Positions 1 through 12,159 of a DNA stretch of 64,000 nt are shown here, one piece after another; position 1 is the stretch's first letter; each line of letters starts with the position of its first letter. A program made the translations under genes and the position numbers. Source of the DNA: Trichomonas vaginalis G3 (taxonomy: Eukaryota; Parabasalia; Trichomonadida; Trichomonadidae); the NCBI RefSeq assembly GCF_026262505.1, contig NC_067203.1:21123411-21187410 (forward strand), read 5' to 3'. A model generated the notes under the pieces. The model was not told the origin of the DNA, made no database searches, and worked only from the letters and a program-made list of their open reading frames with translations.

Positions 1-469
1 TATTCGGAAAACCTTCTTCTGGGTCGAAAACATTATATAATGTGTCACTTTTCACAAATTATATATGTTTTCATGTTTTGTCAAGACTTCTTCGTAAATG
101 TTTTGTCAAAACTTCTTCGTAAAATCAGACAAAAATAAAGTTTAGGGTAGAAGGTTAGATCTAACCTGTTTTCTAACCTCTTTTCTACCCTCATGAATTT
201 TCATGATTTCATCGTAAATGTTTTGTCATGATTTCATCGTAAATGTTTTGTCATGATTTCATCGTAAAATCAGACAAAAATATATTTTAGGTGAAGAGGT
301 GAGATCTCACCCGTTTTTTCACCTGTTTTCTCACCTCTTGAATTTTCATGATTTCATCGTAAATGTTTTGTCAAGACTTCTTCGTAAAATGTTTTGTCAA
401 GACTTCTTCGTAAATGTTTTGTCACTTTTCTGTCACTTTTCAGGTAAAAACATTTTTATATATATATAA
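1..469. repeat. Left terminal region of copy 1 with short tandem repeats
   Basis: Bases 1-70 match the inner part of the copy 2 left terminus (about 37709-37790). From about 70 to 430 there is a minisatellite built on units such as TGATTTCATCGTAAATGTTT and AAGACTTCTTCGTAAATGTT. Between the units lie self-complementary blocks: about 144-190 (AGGGTAGAAGGTTAGATCTAACC) is one version, and about 288-333 (AGGTGAAGAGGTGAGATCTC) is the other. Related blocks occur inside copy 2 at about 50410-50600 and 51610-51815. The last bases before 470 are TATATATATAAATG, a TATA-like leader also seen before other element genes. Confidence 0.75.
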
Positions 470-1078
470 ATGAATTTTACAAAACCACCGTTACCGTTCT
501 TTGGAAATAAGAGTAAATGTAAAGATATTATATTGAGAGAACTTAAGAAACTACCGAATGGTCTAACATTTGTAGATTTGTTCGGTGGAAGTTTCTATAT
601 ATCCCATTTGTGCCATATAATATTTCCAGACTCAAAGATTATATGCAATGACTTCGACAACTATATGGACCGTCTCAAACATATACCAGACACAAACAAA
701 ATATTGAGTGAGTTAAAAGAAAAGATACCTATAGGTAAGATGGAACGTATACCATTAGATAAGAAAAATATTGTGAGAGAGGTTTTGAAAAAAGCAGAAT
801 ATATAGACTGGGATAGTATATCTGCTAGACTATTATATAGTGGTTCTATAAGAGTTCATGACATTGAAACACTTATGTCAAAAGTTTTATATCTTAACTA
901 TACAAATGTTTTCAAAGAGGACATAGAAAAATATATTGAGGGTATAGAGTTTGTGAGATGTCATTGGACAGATTTGTATGAAAAATATAAAGACAAGGAA
1001 AATGTTTTCTTTATAGTGGACCCGCCGTTCTATAACACATGGGATTTTCAATACCAAGTAGACTGGACTTTGAGCTGA
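470..1078 (+). pseudogene. D12-class DNA adenine methyltransferase, partial copy in left terminal repeat
   Basis: The first 200 or so residues match the full 272-residue enzyme of copy 2 almost exactly, including the N-terminal FFGNK segment, DLFGGS and the DPPFY motif. These are the cofactor-binding and catalytic motifs of Dam-like (D12) N6-adenine methyltransferases. A second copy of the gene lies at the other end of the same element (17342-18174), so the gene sits within long terminal inverted repeats here. It is only a partial gene and is unlikely to be active. The neighbour on the inner side is the large Gln-rich gene. Confidence 0.85.
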
Positions 1079-1131
1079 ACAAAAAGTGTCATATAAACAT
1101 CTGTCAAAAACCGTTTTTTACTTCACTTAAA

Positions 1132-4100
1132 ATGCCACGTAAGCTACGTAAGAATATACGTAAGAAGAAGGGAGCATTGAAACATCCCATAGTAAAACTG
1201 ACACCACAACAACAGTTGCAACAACAAATTATGAATGACCCCACTATGCTGCAACAAATGTCAAGCAACCCTATGCTTTTAAACCGAGTTATTGGTGCAC
1301 AGAGTGGAGGTTTAAGAGCGGCACTTTTAGCGAAAATGACAGGCTATGGTGGAGCTGCAGACGGAACAGCCTATAACCCTCAAAGTCAAATGAATTTGAG
1401 TTCACTCAAAAATCAAATAGCAGATGTCAAAAAGTCAAACATAGACATACAGAAACAAATAAGTGAAAACGAAAAGAAACTAGAATATGACAGACACACA
1501 AAGAAACTCAATGAGTTAAACGTAGAGAAAAAGAAGAAAGAAGAACAACTGAAAGAACTAAGTACAGAGGAATATGCGAAAAAAGTGTCAGAAAAAGCAG
1601 CAGAAGTAGCAAAAATGGAACAAGATGTTATAAATTTGAAAAACCATACTACTCAATATAAAGTACTGAAAGATGAAGAGATAAAACAAAAAGCCCTGAA
1701 GACATATATGGATAGCGATGAGTATAAAAAAGAAGTTGAAGCAAATGTAAAGGCAGAAAAACTTTTACAGTTGCAAAACCAAACCGTACAGTATGAAAAC
1801 TTAGCACAAGAAAGTAAAAATAACGACGCAGCCATGCAAAAGGCAATGAAAAGCGCAGAATATATAAAAGCTAATAATGACTGGTTAGATGCCCAAGCCA
1901 ACGCTAAAGCAGCCCAACTTATAGGGTCAATAAGGACAAAAATACAAGCGGATGAAGACAGTTCAAATGAAGCTTTAATGAATGCTGACTTTAAGAACGC
2001 CTTCGAAGCTCTTCATAGTAAGGTGAAACTAGTGAACGACTTCTCATCTGGAAAGAAACTGAAGTCTGAAGGTTTCGACAACAGTTAAGAGAAGTAGCAC
2101 AAAATATGACGAAAATAACAGATGCAGCAAAGACGAACAGGCAGTTCAAAGTGCCTATGACGCCGTTAGAGCGACTGTTGTGGAAAGTCAAGAAAAGAGA
2201 TTACAACAGACCAAAACAGACCTAGTAAATGCTTTCTTAAGAACGAAAAGTCAGGTAGGACATTATGCTGCAGATGGAACATATGTGCCAGCTGGTGGAA
2301 CTTATATACCAGCTGGTGGAACTTATATACTAGCTAGTGGAACTTATATACCACCAAACCCTCCAAGAGAAGCACCTGCACCAGGACTACCTAAAACATT
2401 TACATCGTCACATGGACACAGACACAGGCATGCACCACAACAACAACCAAACCAACAGTTCAAAACACTGCACCAACAACCAACAGTTCAAAACACTGCA
2501 CCACAACCAACAGTTCAAAACACTGCACCACAACAAACCACAAACAGAGCAAGGACATAAAAGAAGTAGAGAACAAGGAAACCAAGAATTCTTAAAATGC
2601 TTAAGGAAGACTATGGTTACCCAGATACTCTTGACTTTAGTGACAGATATAAAGAAGCTATTAGAAAGTTCAAGGAAGGAAATACTGACCCGAACCTATT
2701 TAGCTTTATGGTTCAGCACCAAATGGGATATAATTTCAAACCTGGAAAATACAAGCTCGCTAAGGGATATGATTTAATAGCATATCATCCAAATGACATG
2801 GATGAATTTACTCCAAGATATTTGGTGTCAGAGATAAATGATAATTCAACTATCTTCATGAAACGCGTAAAAAATAGAGACGGAACGAAAGAAGAAAGGG
2901 TTATGAATGCGGATGGCTTAAATAGGGAACTTGTTAAAAACGGTCTCGGAATATATGAAATGCCAGCAGATGAGGTACAAGAAACTCCACAGGAAGAAGT
3001 TCAGATACAACCAGACATGGAAGAAATAGTTCAGCAACAACAGCTAGAAGAGCCTGAAGGAAACAAACAAGTCCCTCCTTTGGAAACTAACTTCACAGAA
3101 CTAGATGAAGATTTGGAACAGCCGAAAAATCTTGACCCTCAACAAGAGTATGCGGAGAATATGGAATCTTTCCAAGAGTCTAGAAAAATTCAGCTGACAT
3201 AGTAGAAGAATATCGAAAAATGTTCGCCGACATACAAAAGACTCCAACATCAGATGAAAATATCCAGCATAGAATGGAAGTACTGAAAGATAATGTACAC
3301 AAATACAACAATCCTTTTTACTTACGAGCATATAACGTTCAATCTTTGGATGAACTCGGTGAAAATAAAAGGTTAAATTTCAACAAAACATATAGAAATG
3401 AAACATTGTTTAAAGTTCATTCAGAACCTAGCCAATATGGAAACAAACCTACTTTTGTTTCTGCAGACGATGGAACTACAATGAGATGGGGTCATAAAGC
3501 TAATCCGGATAGTGGTTCATAAACTTACAACCACAATTCCAAGAAGTTGTAGACGCAATGGAAGTGAATGTGAACCAGATGTAGCTGGTATTTTCAGCGC
3601 GGCTTTAATGCCATTGAAAGATATGAAAGATGCAGATATTTTGAACCAGTATGAAATGAACATGGCTGAGGAAATATAACACCTGACGTTCTAGAACATT
3701 TATCTCAAAGAACTACACAGAACCATAGAGATGGTATATTTGGTGAAGAGTTTAGAAAGAAAGTTTAGGGAGAGAGAAGGAAGAGAACCTATTGTACATG
3801 ACCTTGCAAACGAAAGTTTACAAAATGTCATAAAAACTTACTTTGCAGACAATGAACCGAGAAGGGATGAATATTTAAGAAAACTCAAATGGACAGTACC
3901 AAATGAAATGTTAGTATTGAAAAACATGTTCCTTGACAAAATAAAACCAACTACAGAAATAAATGACGCAAGACTGAAACATTGGGTAAAAGCTTTCCCA
4001 TTCACAAAAGATATTATTGGTAACATGGAAAGAAAACCAGAATGGCTACAAAAACATATATTTGGAAACGAGCACATCCCATATGGGCAAGCACTGTTTG

Positions 4101-4463
4101 AAGAGCTTGAACCGGAAACTCAGGAAAGAGTCATGCAAACAATACGCGAAGACTCAAATACAAACTATGACGAAATCTTTCTAGGATATAGGTTACCTGA
4201 GATGGGCGACCAGAGCCCAAAGGCAAAAAGGACATGGGAAATTTACAACATACTAGGTGAACATGAGGCAAAGATGCAACAACTTGAAGCAGAGGGCAAG
4301 TTACCAAAAGCGACACCAAAGAAGAAGAGTAGAACAAAGTGAAAATAGTGAAGAAGTAACTTCATCTAGTGAAAGTAGTGGCAATGAAGGAAAAAGAAGA
4401 GTTAAAAACTCAGTCAGGAAGAAAGTAAAGCTTGGTACGAGTGGGTTCTATTATGATATATAA
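1132..4463 (+). pseudogene. Large Gln-rich, coiled-coil Polinton protein (copy 1), broken
   Basis: Counterpart of 58359-61688 in copy 2. The ATG at 1132 gives a very basic N-terminus (MPRKLRKNIRK). It is followed by a Gln-rich stretch, a long Lys/Glu-rich coiled-coil region, GGTYIPA-type tandem repeats near 2270-2360, a QPTVQNTAP-type repeat near 2450-2550 and a Ser/Lys-rich tail. The role is unknown. Size, abundance of low complexity and position beside the major capsid gene suggest a virion or scaffold protein, which is inference. Broken in this copy. Confidence 0.7.
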
Positions 4464-4495
4464 ATCCAACTATTCTATATTTTTACCCATATGAA

Positions 4496-6098
4496 ATGTA
4501 CGCCGCTCAGAATATAACGCCAACAGTTTTGGATGCCATGAACGGAAATGTTTCCGAATGGTATAACGAATGTGACAATGCCATTAGAAGGTCAGAAATA
4601 GTTCCTGGAACTACGAATATACAACTGCTGTTTCTTATGGAAACGTAGGTGAGTTTGGAGAAGGTTCTTCAACAACAGTAGATATTGCTTGCGACAGGTT
4701 TCATATTATTTCTATTGACAACTCATTCTTATACGTGGAACAAGACATTGAAATAAAACCTTCTGCCAAGTTGTCTGACAAGAAAGGTTGCAATGGAATT
4801 TTCTATGTCGGATACCAATATGCTCCAGAAGTTTTCATGGGATTATAGATATATTCTAACTCTGACTTAGTTCAAACAGTAACATGGGCAAACTATGAAT
4901 GGTTCGCTTTGAGAAACTCCGTACAACCACAAGCTAGAGAACAAACAGCACAGTATGCAAATATTGAGAAAATAAGAAGACTTGACCCTAACGTTCCAGG
5001 AGTTTATGTTAACCTTTCTGGTTCAGATGGAACTGCTGCCACTAAAGTAAAACTGAAACTTAGAGTTCCTTTGTCATCTTTCCTCATCTTTTAGGTTTTT
5101 AAGATACTTGCCAAACTGGGCAGGAAAAATTTCTATCGAACTTACTCCAAGCAAAAATAACTTAGTCATTGCACCAACACAAGACCCATTCAGCATTACT
5201 GTAGCTGGAACTGGTGGAGCCAAGTTCTGTGACTTTTGCAAAGACAAAGTTGACTTAGACTTTGGTTTCTCAAACTTCAACAATGAAGTAAACTATTATT
5301 TCAATGCTGCTGGAACTGCTTGGGACCCAGTTAAGTTCACATGCGAAAAATTTGAATGCAAGAGAATAAGAAGCAGACTTGCAGTCTATATGTTGGACCC
5401 AGATATTCAAATGCTTTAGCTGCCAAATATATTGCAGTTCCACTTATGTTCCCTATACACCAAATATCTGTCAAAGACTTTGCAGGTGAAGTTGGAAACC
5501 AAAGTGCTGACCCAGGTGCAAGAACAGATATTGCTTTAACAACTGCAATGAAACATGCAGATACTATGTTTGTACTGTTCAGACGAACTATAAATGACTA
5601 TTCTTTTTTCTACAACCCGGTATTAAATATCATAATAAACATAGATGGCAAATATTATCCAAGAGAAGAATATTCTACAGTTGAGGATATGAGGTCATAC
5701 AACTTGACATTAGATGCTATGAACTTTAACAACAATTTCACAACAACCATTAACCCTGAAATGCAAAGTTCTATTATGCCATATGTGAAAGTATGGACTC
5801 ATACAGGAGGTCAAAAAACTCAATATACAAATGGAGACCGTTCAAACTTTTGGCTTGGCATTCCATTTGCTGACTCAGAAGACTATGGGTGGTATTTCAA
5901 CTGTTGGTACAGTTCAAATACAATATTACTGGTGACAGAGACGGTCCAGATGAATTGAAAGCAAAGAAGTTTACAAAACCAATAGCACTTTTCACGGAAG
6001 ATGCTCTTTTGAAGATTCGTTCGATGAAACCTGCTGGGGCTTCTCAGATTGGCATAACGACAGCTTCCATCGAGCAGATTTTGGCAGCAGGTCAGTAA
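4496..6098 (+). pseudogene. Polinton major capsid protein (copy 1), broken
   Basis: Homologous to the copy 2 frame at 56719-58325. The protein begins MYAAQNITPTVLDAMNG and contains the segment RVPLSSFLIF, followed by an LPNWAGKISIEL-type strand. In Polinton major capsid proteins such a strand belongs to the double jelly-roll fold. It would form the hexagonal capsomers of an icosahedral shell. Assignment rests on sequence feel, size (about 530 residues) and position next to the other structural genes. It ends convergent with a small minus-strand gene. Broken in this copy. Confidence 0.75.
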
Positions 6099-6410
6099 GT
6101 TGTTCTTGAACTGACTTCTCTCCGTCAAATATTGACAGTACGCCAGTTTTGACATAATATTGTAAGATAAACTTACCTTTAGAAATATCTGTAAGTTTTG
6201 TTGTTTATTTTTGTCACGTCAAGAACTTTCACCATTTCAGTTTATACCAACTTTCTTTGCTTTATGGAAAATATTTTGGTTCAGCAAAGACTGTATTCTA
6301 TAACATTTACCATTGTTTGTATAAAGAACTATTCTGTCAATGTATTTTTATTGTTTGTGTGTGTAAACTTTGTTCTGCTTCAATTCGAAGAGATACTCGA
6401 ATACGTCCAT
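5883..6410 (-). pseudogene. Small unknown Polinton protein convergent with capsid gene (copy 1)
   Basis: Counterpart of 56406-56918 in copy 2, beginning MDVFEYLFELKQNKV. The 3' part overlaps the end of the major capsid gene on the other strand. No known domain is recognised. It shares a short divergent promoter region with the plus-strand gene starting at 6429. Broken in this copy. Confidence 0.45.
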
Positions 6411-6428
6411 CTTTTTATTCTAAGTAAA

Positions 6429-7009
6429 ATGTCATTTCCGAAAAATAGAAGCCGTGAGTGTTTCAAAAGGTTTAATGGCGGTGGCAGAGTTGAAGTTAAA
6501 TTCACCAACTCAAACAAACAGTCAAAGGTTGTTGTTGTCAATGTCAAAGACAGAGATGTTGAAGTGGGGAAACCATACGAAGACGAAAATGGTATAACAA
6601 TTGTTCCTGTAAAGAACCCAACATATCCTGAAGTTAGCAGAGACTTAAGTTCTGTTGCAGATATTCGAAACGACTACCAACAACTGAAAGACAAACTTCA
6701 AAACTCAGGAGAAGATTTGTCAAGCTTTAGGTATAATGTTAAACTTGGCGAACACAACCTGTAAAAGTTGAACTCATATGTCATTGCACCTCATGAAGTT
6801 TGAAAGAACTATTGAAACTTTTGACAGAGGCAGACGATATAAACATCAAAGAAATAGAACCCGACATTAGTTGCTGTGGTGTTTCATATAATGTCATTGA
6901 CAAGATATACGTTATGAAAGGAGGTGAAACGTTGAACTTAAAGTATAGTTTCCCAGACGTCATAAAAATATTTGACGACCACAACATTTCATTAAAATTT
7001 ATTTGCTAA
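6429..7009 (+). pseudogene. Unknown Polinton protein of about 190 residues (copy 1)
   Basis: Begins MSFPKNRS and ends with KFIC. It matches 55806-56387 in copy 2. It has a basic Gly-rich N-terminus and a mixed C-terminal part with a CCGVSYNV segment. No family is recognised. It lies between the major and probable minor capsid genes, so a virion role is possible but unproven. Broken in this copy. Confidence 0.5.
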
Positions 7010-7016
7010 AGTAAAA

Positions 7017-7251
7017 ATGTCAAAACTTCTTGAAAGATGTTTGAAGAAAAAATAATATAGACTTTATTTCATATAAAGGACTTTACAACATTTTGAACGA
7101 TATGAAAGACCCTGTTTTGTTTTGTTCGTGTAGACAAAGGAAAGTTCTATGTCTTTACAAAAATATTTGAAACTTCTTAGACAGAGAACTTCAAGAAACG
7201 CCATGTGAAAGTTTAGATGAAGTTCTTCTCCACTTTCAGAAAAACTTTTAA
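7017..7251 (+). pseudogene. Small unknown Polinton reading frame, degraded
   Basis: A short coding-like stretch of about 75 codons with an AAAAATG-type leader, beginning MSKLLERC. It lies between two capsid-region genes. No family is recognised and it is broken. I did not find an equivalent in copy 2. Confidence 0.35.
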
Positions 7252-7261
7252 ATATATATAA

Positions 7262-8063
7262 ATGGCAGAAGATATAATGGTTTATACTATTACGACTAAA
7301 AACCCTGAGTCATATAATTCTATAACAACAAACTTACAAAGTCCTCAAGGACGATATTGTAAACTAACCTTAAACACAATGACGACTAAAGCCTGTTTTG
7401 CTCTTTTGACACCAGAAGACTTTATTGTTGTGAATGGTAAAAAATACTCCTTTGAACATACTTACTCAGATATACCACAACAGGTTTTGTTGACTTATTT
7501 AATACTTTAAGGACGGAGTGTAACATGTGCTGCAACTAGAGCAGGTTTCGTTATGTTTGGATGTCCGACTGAGTTTACTATAAACAATATGAGCTATAAT
7601 ACAAAACTTATATCTGGTTTTTTACTACCAACAGTTTTCCTATAACAGGAAAAGGTGTCATACAAGGAATGTCTATTCCATTGACTTTAAGCACACCAAT
7701 TTATATATTTGTTTCAAACTTAGGTTCAAAGTGTTATTCGAATGTTGACAGAAACTATTATGACCAAAAGATACTTATGCGTATAAACAATACTTTCTCT
7801 GCTGGTTTGCCTATTGTTCATTCGAATGCAGAATTTTCAACCTTAGTGAACTCAAACACTTTGGCAAGTATATACGTTGACATTAGTTGACGCAAACTTT
7901 GTTCCTGTAAAACTTTTATGTCCTATGTATTTGTCAATGACGGCAGAAAGTTTCGAATGGAAGATGCAACTGGTGAAAGTATTGTATTACAAGAAACAAC
8001 TTCAACAACAAATAGCTCAAGAAACAACAAATGCAACAAATGGAACAACAAAGTCAAGAATAA
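7262..8063 (+). pseudogene. Probable Polinton minor capsid (penton-like) protein (copy 1), broken
   Basis: Counterpart of 55003-55801 in copy 2. A TATATATAAATG leader precedes it. It encodes about 265 residues rich in beta-prone segments (such as GRYCKLTLNTM and FIVVNGKKYSF) with a Gln-rich tail. Size, predicted beta content and its place between the major capsid gene and the helicase fit the single jelly-roll minor capsid protein of Polintons. That assignment is inference without a structure search. Broken in this copy. Confidence 0.5.
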
Positions 8064-8094
8064 AAAAAAATATATTTTTTTATTTTTTATAAAA

Positions 8095-9061
8095 ATGTAC
8101 AGAATAGATGTTTCAGATTTTTATGACTTCCAAGCATTCAGAAATATGTGTCCATTTTTAGAGACTATAACAAAGCAGTCGAGAATTTGAAACGTTTAGT
8201 CATTTATGTCGACTCTGCCCCAGAATGTTATGTCATGAAAGAATGGGATGTTGTCTTTAACAAACCAAGAGCAACAATAGTGTCTGAACAAGAATGTAAC
8301 AGAAACTTAAGAAAATAAAAGTTGTACAAGTGGCATGAAGATGTTAGATGCTTGGGATATCTTATTGTCAAAGTTAGAAGATTTTTCAGTTCGAGGTATA
8401 AAGTTCTATACACCTTCTCCAAACTTCTATTCTATCTTCACTGGATATAAATATGAACAAGTAGAATGGAAAAGAAAATATTATAGAAGCTTTGTTAGAC
8501 CATGTCAAAGAAATTATATGCAATGGAACGAAAAGGTTTATGAGTATTATCTTATGTTGGTTTGCAAACATCTACAACATCCAAGTGCTAAAAATGAAAC
8601 TGCTCTCATTATAATTGGGAAAACAAGGAATGGTAAGAACACCTTCTTTACCAGATATTTTGTGCAAAACTGTTAGAGGCTATTCGAACCCGAATATGAC
8701 AAACTCTAGAAACATCTGCTGGCAAGTTTAACTCTCTTATGAGAATATGAAACTATAGTTTGCAATGAACTTCAAAGTATAGATACAACAAAAGTTTTGA
8801 ACTCAGGATGCTTTGAAGCAGTCTTATAACAGACAAAGTTGAGTTGTTGAAAGAAAGTATAAAGAGCCAAAAGGTTTGTGAAAATGTTGCAAACTTCATT
8901 ATGGTTTCAAAACAATCTGTTCCGATAAGTTAGAAAGTTTTGACAGAAAGATATGTAGTTGTCAGAACGTCAGATTCTCATATGCAAGATACAGAATATT
9001 TTGACGACTTTAGCAGAATATCTCTTCTAAAGAGAGTATACATAAATGCGTTAGTTCTATT
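8095..9061 (+). pseudogene. D5-like / superfamily 3 helicase (copy 1), broken and cut by the gap
   Basis: Starts MYRIDVSDFYDF after a TTTTTATAAAAATG leader. It corresponds to 53737-54970 of copy 2, where the P-loop segment GKQGTGKNTF is readable. The arrangement W-F/ILQHPSAKNETALIIIG followed by the P-loop is typical of D5/DUF5906-type AAA+ helicases of viruses and virus-like elements. The gene runs into the assembly gap at 9062. Broken in this copy. Confidence 0.65.
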
Positions 9062-9128
9062 NNNNNNNNNNNNNNNNNNNNNNNNNNNNNNNNNNNNNNN
9101 NNNNNNNNNNNNNNNNNNNNNNNNNNNN
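9062..9128. other. Assembly gap (67 N)
   Basis: A run of 67 undetermined bases. To its left is the helicase gene, nearly identical to copy 2. To its right is sequence that does not match the corresponding region of copy 2. The true gap size is unknown, and the join may hide the packaging ATPase and accessory genes. Confidence 0.99.
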
Positions 9129-9323
9129 TTTGAAAACAAAACTCTTCTAAATCCTATTGCCTTTGCATCTGAAGGACTTTGAAGCCAACGAATTGGATAG
9201 TCAAACCTGTATATTCGGGATGAAATTTCTTCATCTGAAATTGTCCTACCAGCATTTGTAAAAGATATAGTCTAACGGTTTTGTATCTGCTACTTTTGTT
9301 CTTTGTTTTTCAACCTGAAGCAT
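9129..9323 (-). pseudogene. Divergent paralogue of the 282-residue Polinton protein, partial at gap
   Basis: Reading leftwards from an ATG at 9323, the product begins MLQVEKQRTKVADTKPLDY. Further on it contains RFDYPIRWLQSPSDAKAIGF. This parallels the N-terminus of the 282-residue protein at 39428-40276, which has MLPIEKENSRVATTKPLDE and RFDYPLRWLRDPSVTKAIGF. It is clearly homologous but much more diverged than the other shared genes. Copy 1 also carries the close homologue (15744-16591), so this is a second, distinct lineage of the gene. It is cut by the assembly gap and appears broken. Confidence 0.6.
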
Positions 9324-9354
9324 TTAATATATGTAAAATATATTGTTTTAAAAT

Positions 9355-9928
9355 GGTATGCCATATAGCTTCTTGAATTTGTTAAGAAGTATTTGAACGT
9401 TTTTTCCATCTGTATCTCTAGTGTTTACATAAGCAATAGCCTGCCTTAGTAAAATATACTTGTAATTTCCTATAGTTTACGCCGGTATAAATAGAAAGAG
9501 TCTTGTTCTTCGCTATAGTAGTAAAACTCAAACGTATGCTTGCCATAGTCTGTAATTTCAATTGTTTCATCTTCTAGTTCGTCGACAAATTCGAATACAA
9601 TATCTGCAAATTTGCCTTTGTTTTTATTGTTTTCAGAACGAGTGACCAACGTAAGTTTTCAGTCTATTGCGTTTCTTATACGGTTTATATGGTCTACAAA
9701 AGGTAAATTGTTAGGATTCAGTATAAAATGAGTTGCAATGACAACATGTTTAAGATAGTGTTTTCCACCCATCTTCATAACAGCATATCCGTCATTCCCC
9801 TCCCATTCGCTTAAAACTCTTTTTGTCTTTTTGTTTCTGACTTCAAATGACTCACAACAGTGAATTTCATATTTCTCATCTAACAAACAAGTTTCCCAAC
9901 GGTCTTCTCCAACAAACTCGGCGTACAT
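9355..9928 (-). pseudogene. HNH endonuclease-like gene in copy 1, broken
   Basis: The N-terminal part starts MYAEFVGEDRWETC. It reads like a NUMOD4-type segment (YEIHCCESFEVRN), then GYAVMKMGGKHYLKHVVIATHFI, then PFVDHINRIRN, the pattern of HNH homing endonucleases of phage and large DNA virus type. An acidic C-terminal region follows. Such enzymes nick or cut DNA and can spread their own genes. An AAAAAGTGACATTTTTTT motif lies just upstream (9941-9958). It sits between the gap and the polymerase gene, and its composition is close to its surroundings. Broken. Confidence 0.6.
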
Positions 9929-9940
9929 TTCAAATAAAAT

Positions 9941-9958
9941 AAAAAAATGTCACTTTTT
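9941..9958 (-). promoter_or_regulatory. Initiator-like motif upstream of HNH gene
   Basis: On the minus strand the sequence reads AAAAAGTGACATTTTTTT, 12 bases before the ATG at 9928. The CATTTTTT core resembles the T. vaginalis initiator (TCAYTWYTCATTA). Similar motifs stand before accessory genes of copy 2. Function is inferred. Confidence 0.35.
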
Positions 9959-9971
9959 AAAAAATAAATTT

Positions 9972-12128
9972 TTACTTCATGCAATGTTTTATTTCTGTGC
10001 CGTCTTCAAGTATGCCCCAGTACTTACGCTTGGAGAGGACATGAACTTCAGAAAATACCTTATCTAGCTTAAAACAGCCCATCTTTCACCGACCATGCCC
10101 ATTTCAATGAGTTTGTTGTACCCTTCTTCGTTCGTCATGAGTGCGTCAATGTTCTCATAGTAAACCACAACTTTGGATTTGACTTCGGAGAAGAATTTGT
10201 TGTAGTTGTCAAGGACTGCCTTTGCGAACTGAGGGTAAGACCAATGTTCGACAATAGGTTTTAATGTAGTTACTAAGCCACTTTGACCTTGAGTGAATTC
10301 GTACTTCAAAACAAAAGGAGAAAACCTTTCAACAAAATTGTCGACCTTCTCATAATGTTTACTCTTCATCTCTTGAGGTTTCTTAATGGAATATCCCCAT
10401 GTCGAATTCATAAGCAATTTGAGTGTCATTGCAAGTTTGGGGTTTGAAGCTTTCCTAATATCATATAGTTGTTGTATGACTTTTCCAACTGTATAGTTCC
10501 TTCCCGGGAACTCACCATCTTCGTTTGGAATTCCAGTCGGAATATATTGGACAAACCTCATGTATGCAGCGTTAAGGTCGACATAGTATATCTTTTCATC
10601 TGAGTCGAACTTGTCGCAACCAATTGGTCCAGTTTGTGGAAATTCAAGTGAGTCTCTTATCTTCTGAGAAACTTCTCCTGTTATCTCATAAACATCGTCG
10701 AAGCAACCTGTTTCATATAAAACCTTCTGACCTAACTCCGATGCTCTCCAATACAATTTGACGTCAATTGGATGTCTCAATGGAAGTTTGTTTATAGCAT
10801 CTTGAAGTTCTTGCAACCTCATTGGAAGTTCTTGTGGTTCAGGTTGGTATCCGAACAATCCAACTCCTTGTGGAATTGTGTACTTCTTTTGTACTAGAAC
10901 TTTGTCTGGAACAACTTTTGGTCTTGCTAACAATGAAAAGTTTGTTTCGTCTTTTGGTACAAAAGTTTCTGTCAGCTTGTCATCTGGAATTGGTTCCAAC
11001 AAACCTTTCTCGAAAAGAATGTTTACAGCTCTGACAATGTTGCACTTGCCTTTTCCGAACAATGGGTTTGTAAGACTTTCGTTCAACATGAAGTGGTTGT
11101 GGACAATTGCAATCTTCAACCATGGTAAATTGAACTCAACAACATAGTCGTCATGTGAAGAACCTTTAGCTGTAGGTATGTTGACTCGGATATTGACATT
11201 TGCCAACGGTGCAATTTTTGCCAATTGACCTCTGAGAATGTACCTTGTCTTCACACATGACTCAAGATACTTCATCTTCTCATCTGTAACAAGACCAGAG
11301 TTCCTGAGACATGTAAGAATGCAAGGTTCATTGACAATTGTTTCAATTGAATTGTAAATTCCATACCTTGTCAAGTCAATGTCAGACTTATTTATGAAGG
11401 GGAAGTATCCAGCATGTTGTCTGACTGCTTGAGGGTTAGGTTGGTACCATTCGAACTTGACACTTGCAATTCCTTCAATTGCATTCAAAATGTCTGAGTC
11501 GGAGTCAAACATTTGTTCTCTCTTTGTAGTCTTGAAAGCGTCAAGAAGTTTTGCAGCTGTTTGTTCATTGCCATTTGCATAGTAAATGTGACCATCCAAA
11601 TCCGTTATGGTCAATCTGAGATTGTGTCCTTTCTTATTTCCGTCTTGAATTGCAGCAAGTACACCCATGAAGCCTTCTTTGTTCTTTCCTTCGTCAAAGT
11701 TTACTGTAAAGGTTCGACCAGATGTAATTTGACTTCTAACTTCACGATACTTCTCATATGCATATCTTGTTCTTTCCATGGGAGCATGACCATCCTCTGC
11801 ACTACCTTTTTTCCTTCTCAAAGGATGCAATTGTTCGTCATGTTTCCAGTAGAATCTGGCAAAGCCGTCGTGTCCTTCAACTTGAGGTTCACTAACATCG
11901 AAAGGCATGTCCATAAGACGTTCTTCTTCTAACCTCTCTAGTCTGTTTGGATAATTTGCACGTGCTGTTTCCAAATCCATTTCGTAGCGAAGACCAGCCA
12001 GTTTGTCATAGACTTTTATGGGTCTTCCCTTCCTATTATTTATAAAATTCTTTCGAAACTCTCCAACCATATCTTTGCAACTCTGCTTTTATTCTAGCAG
12101 ACTTTCTATCCATTCTATATGGGGGCAT
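9972..12128 (-). pseudogene. Protein-primed family B DNA polymerase (copy 1), broken
   Basis: Counterpart of 44283-46434. The long readable part contains IYYVDLNAAY, corresponding to the DxxSLYP region of motif A. It also has KLLMNSTWGY, the KxxxNSxYG region of motif B, within a C-terminal palm-like domain. The N-terminal half would hold the exonuclease and priming regions. Polintons use this enzyme to copy themselves with a terminal protein primer. It is shorter than the usual Polinton polymerase of over 1000 residues. The leader TTTTTATTAAAAATG matches other element genes. Broken in this copy. Confidence 0.75.
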
Positions 12129-12159
12129 TTTTAATAAAAATAAAAAAATGTTTTTTTCT

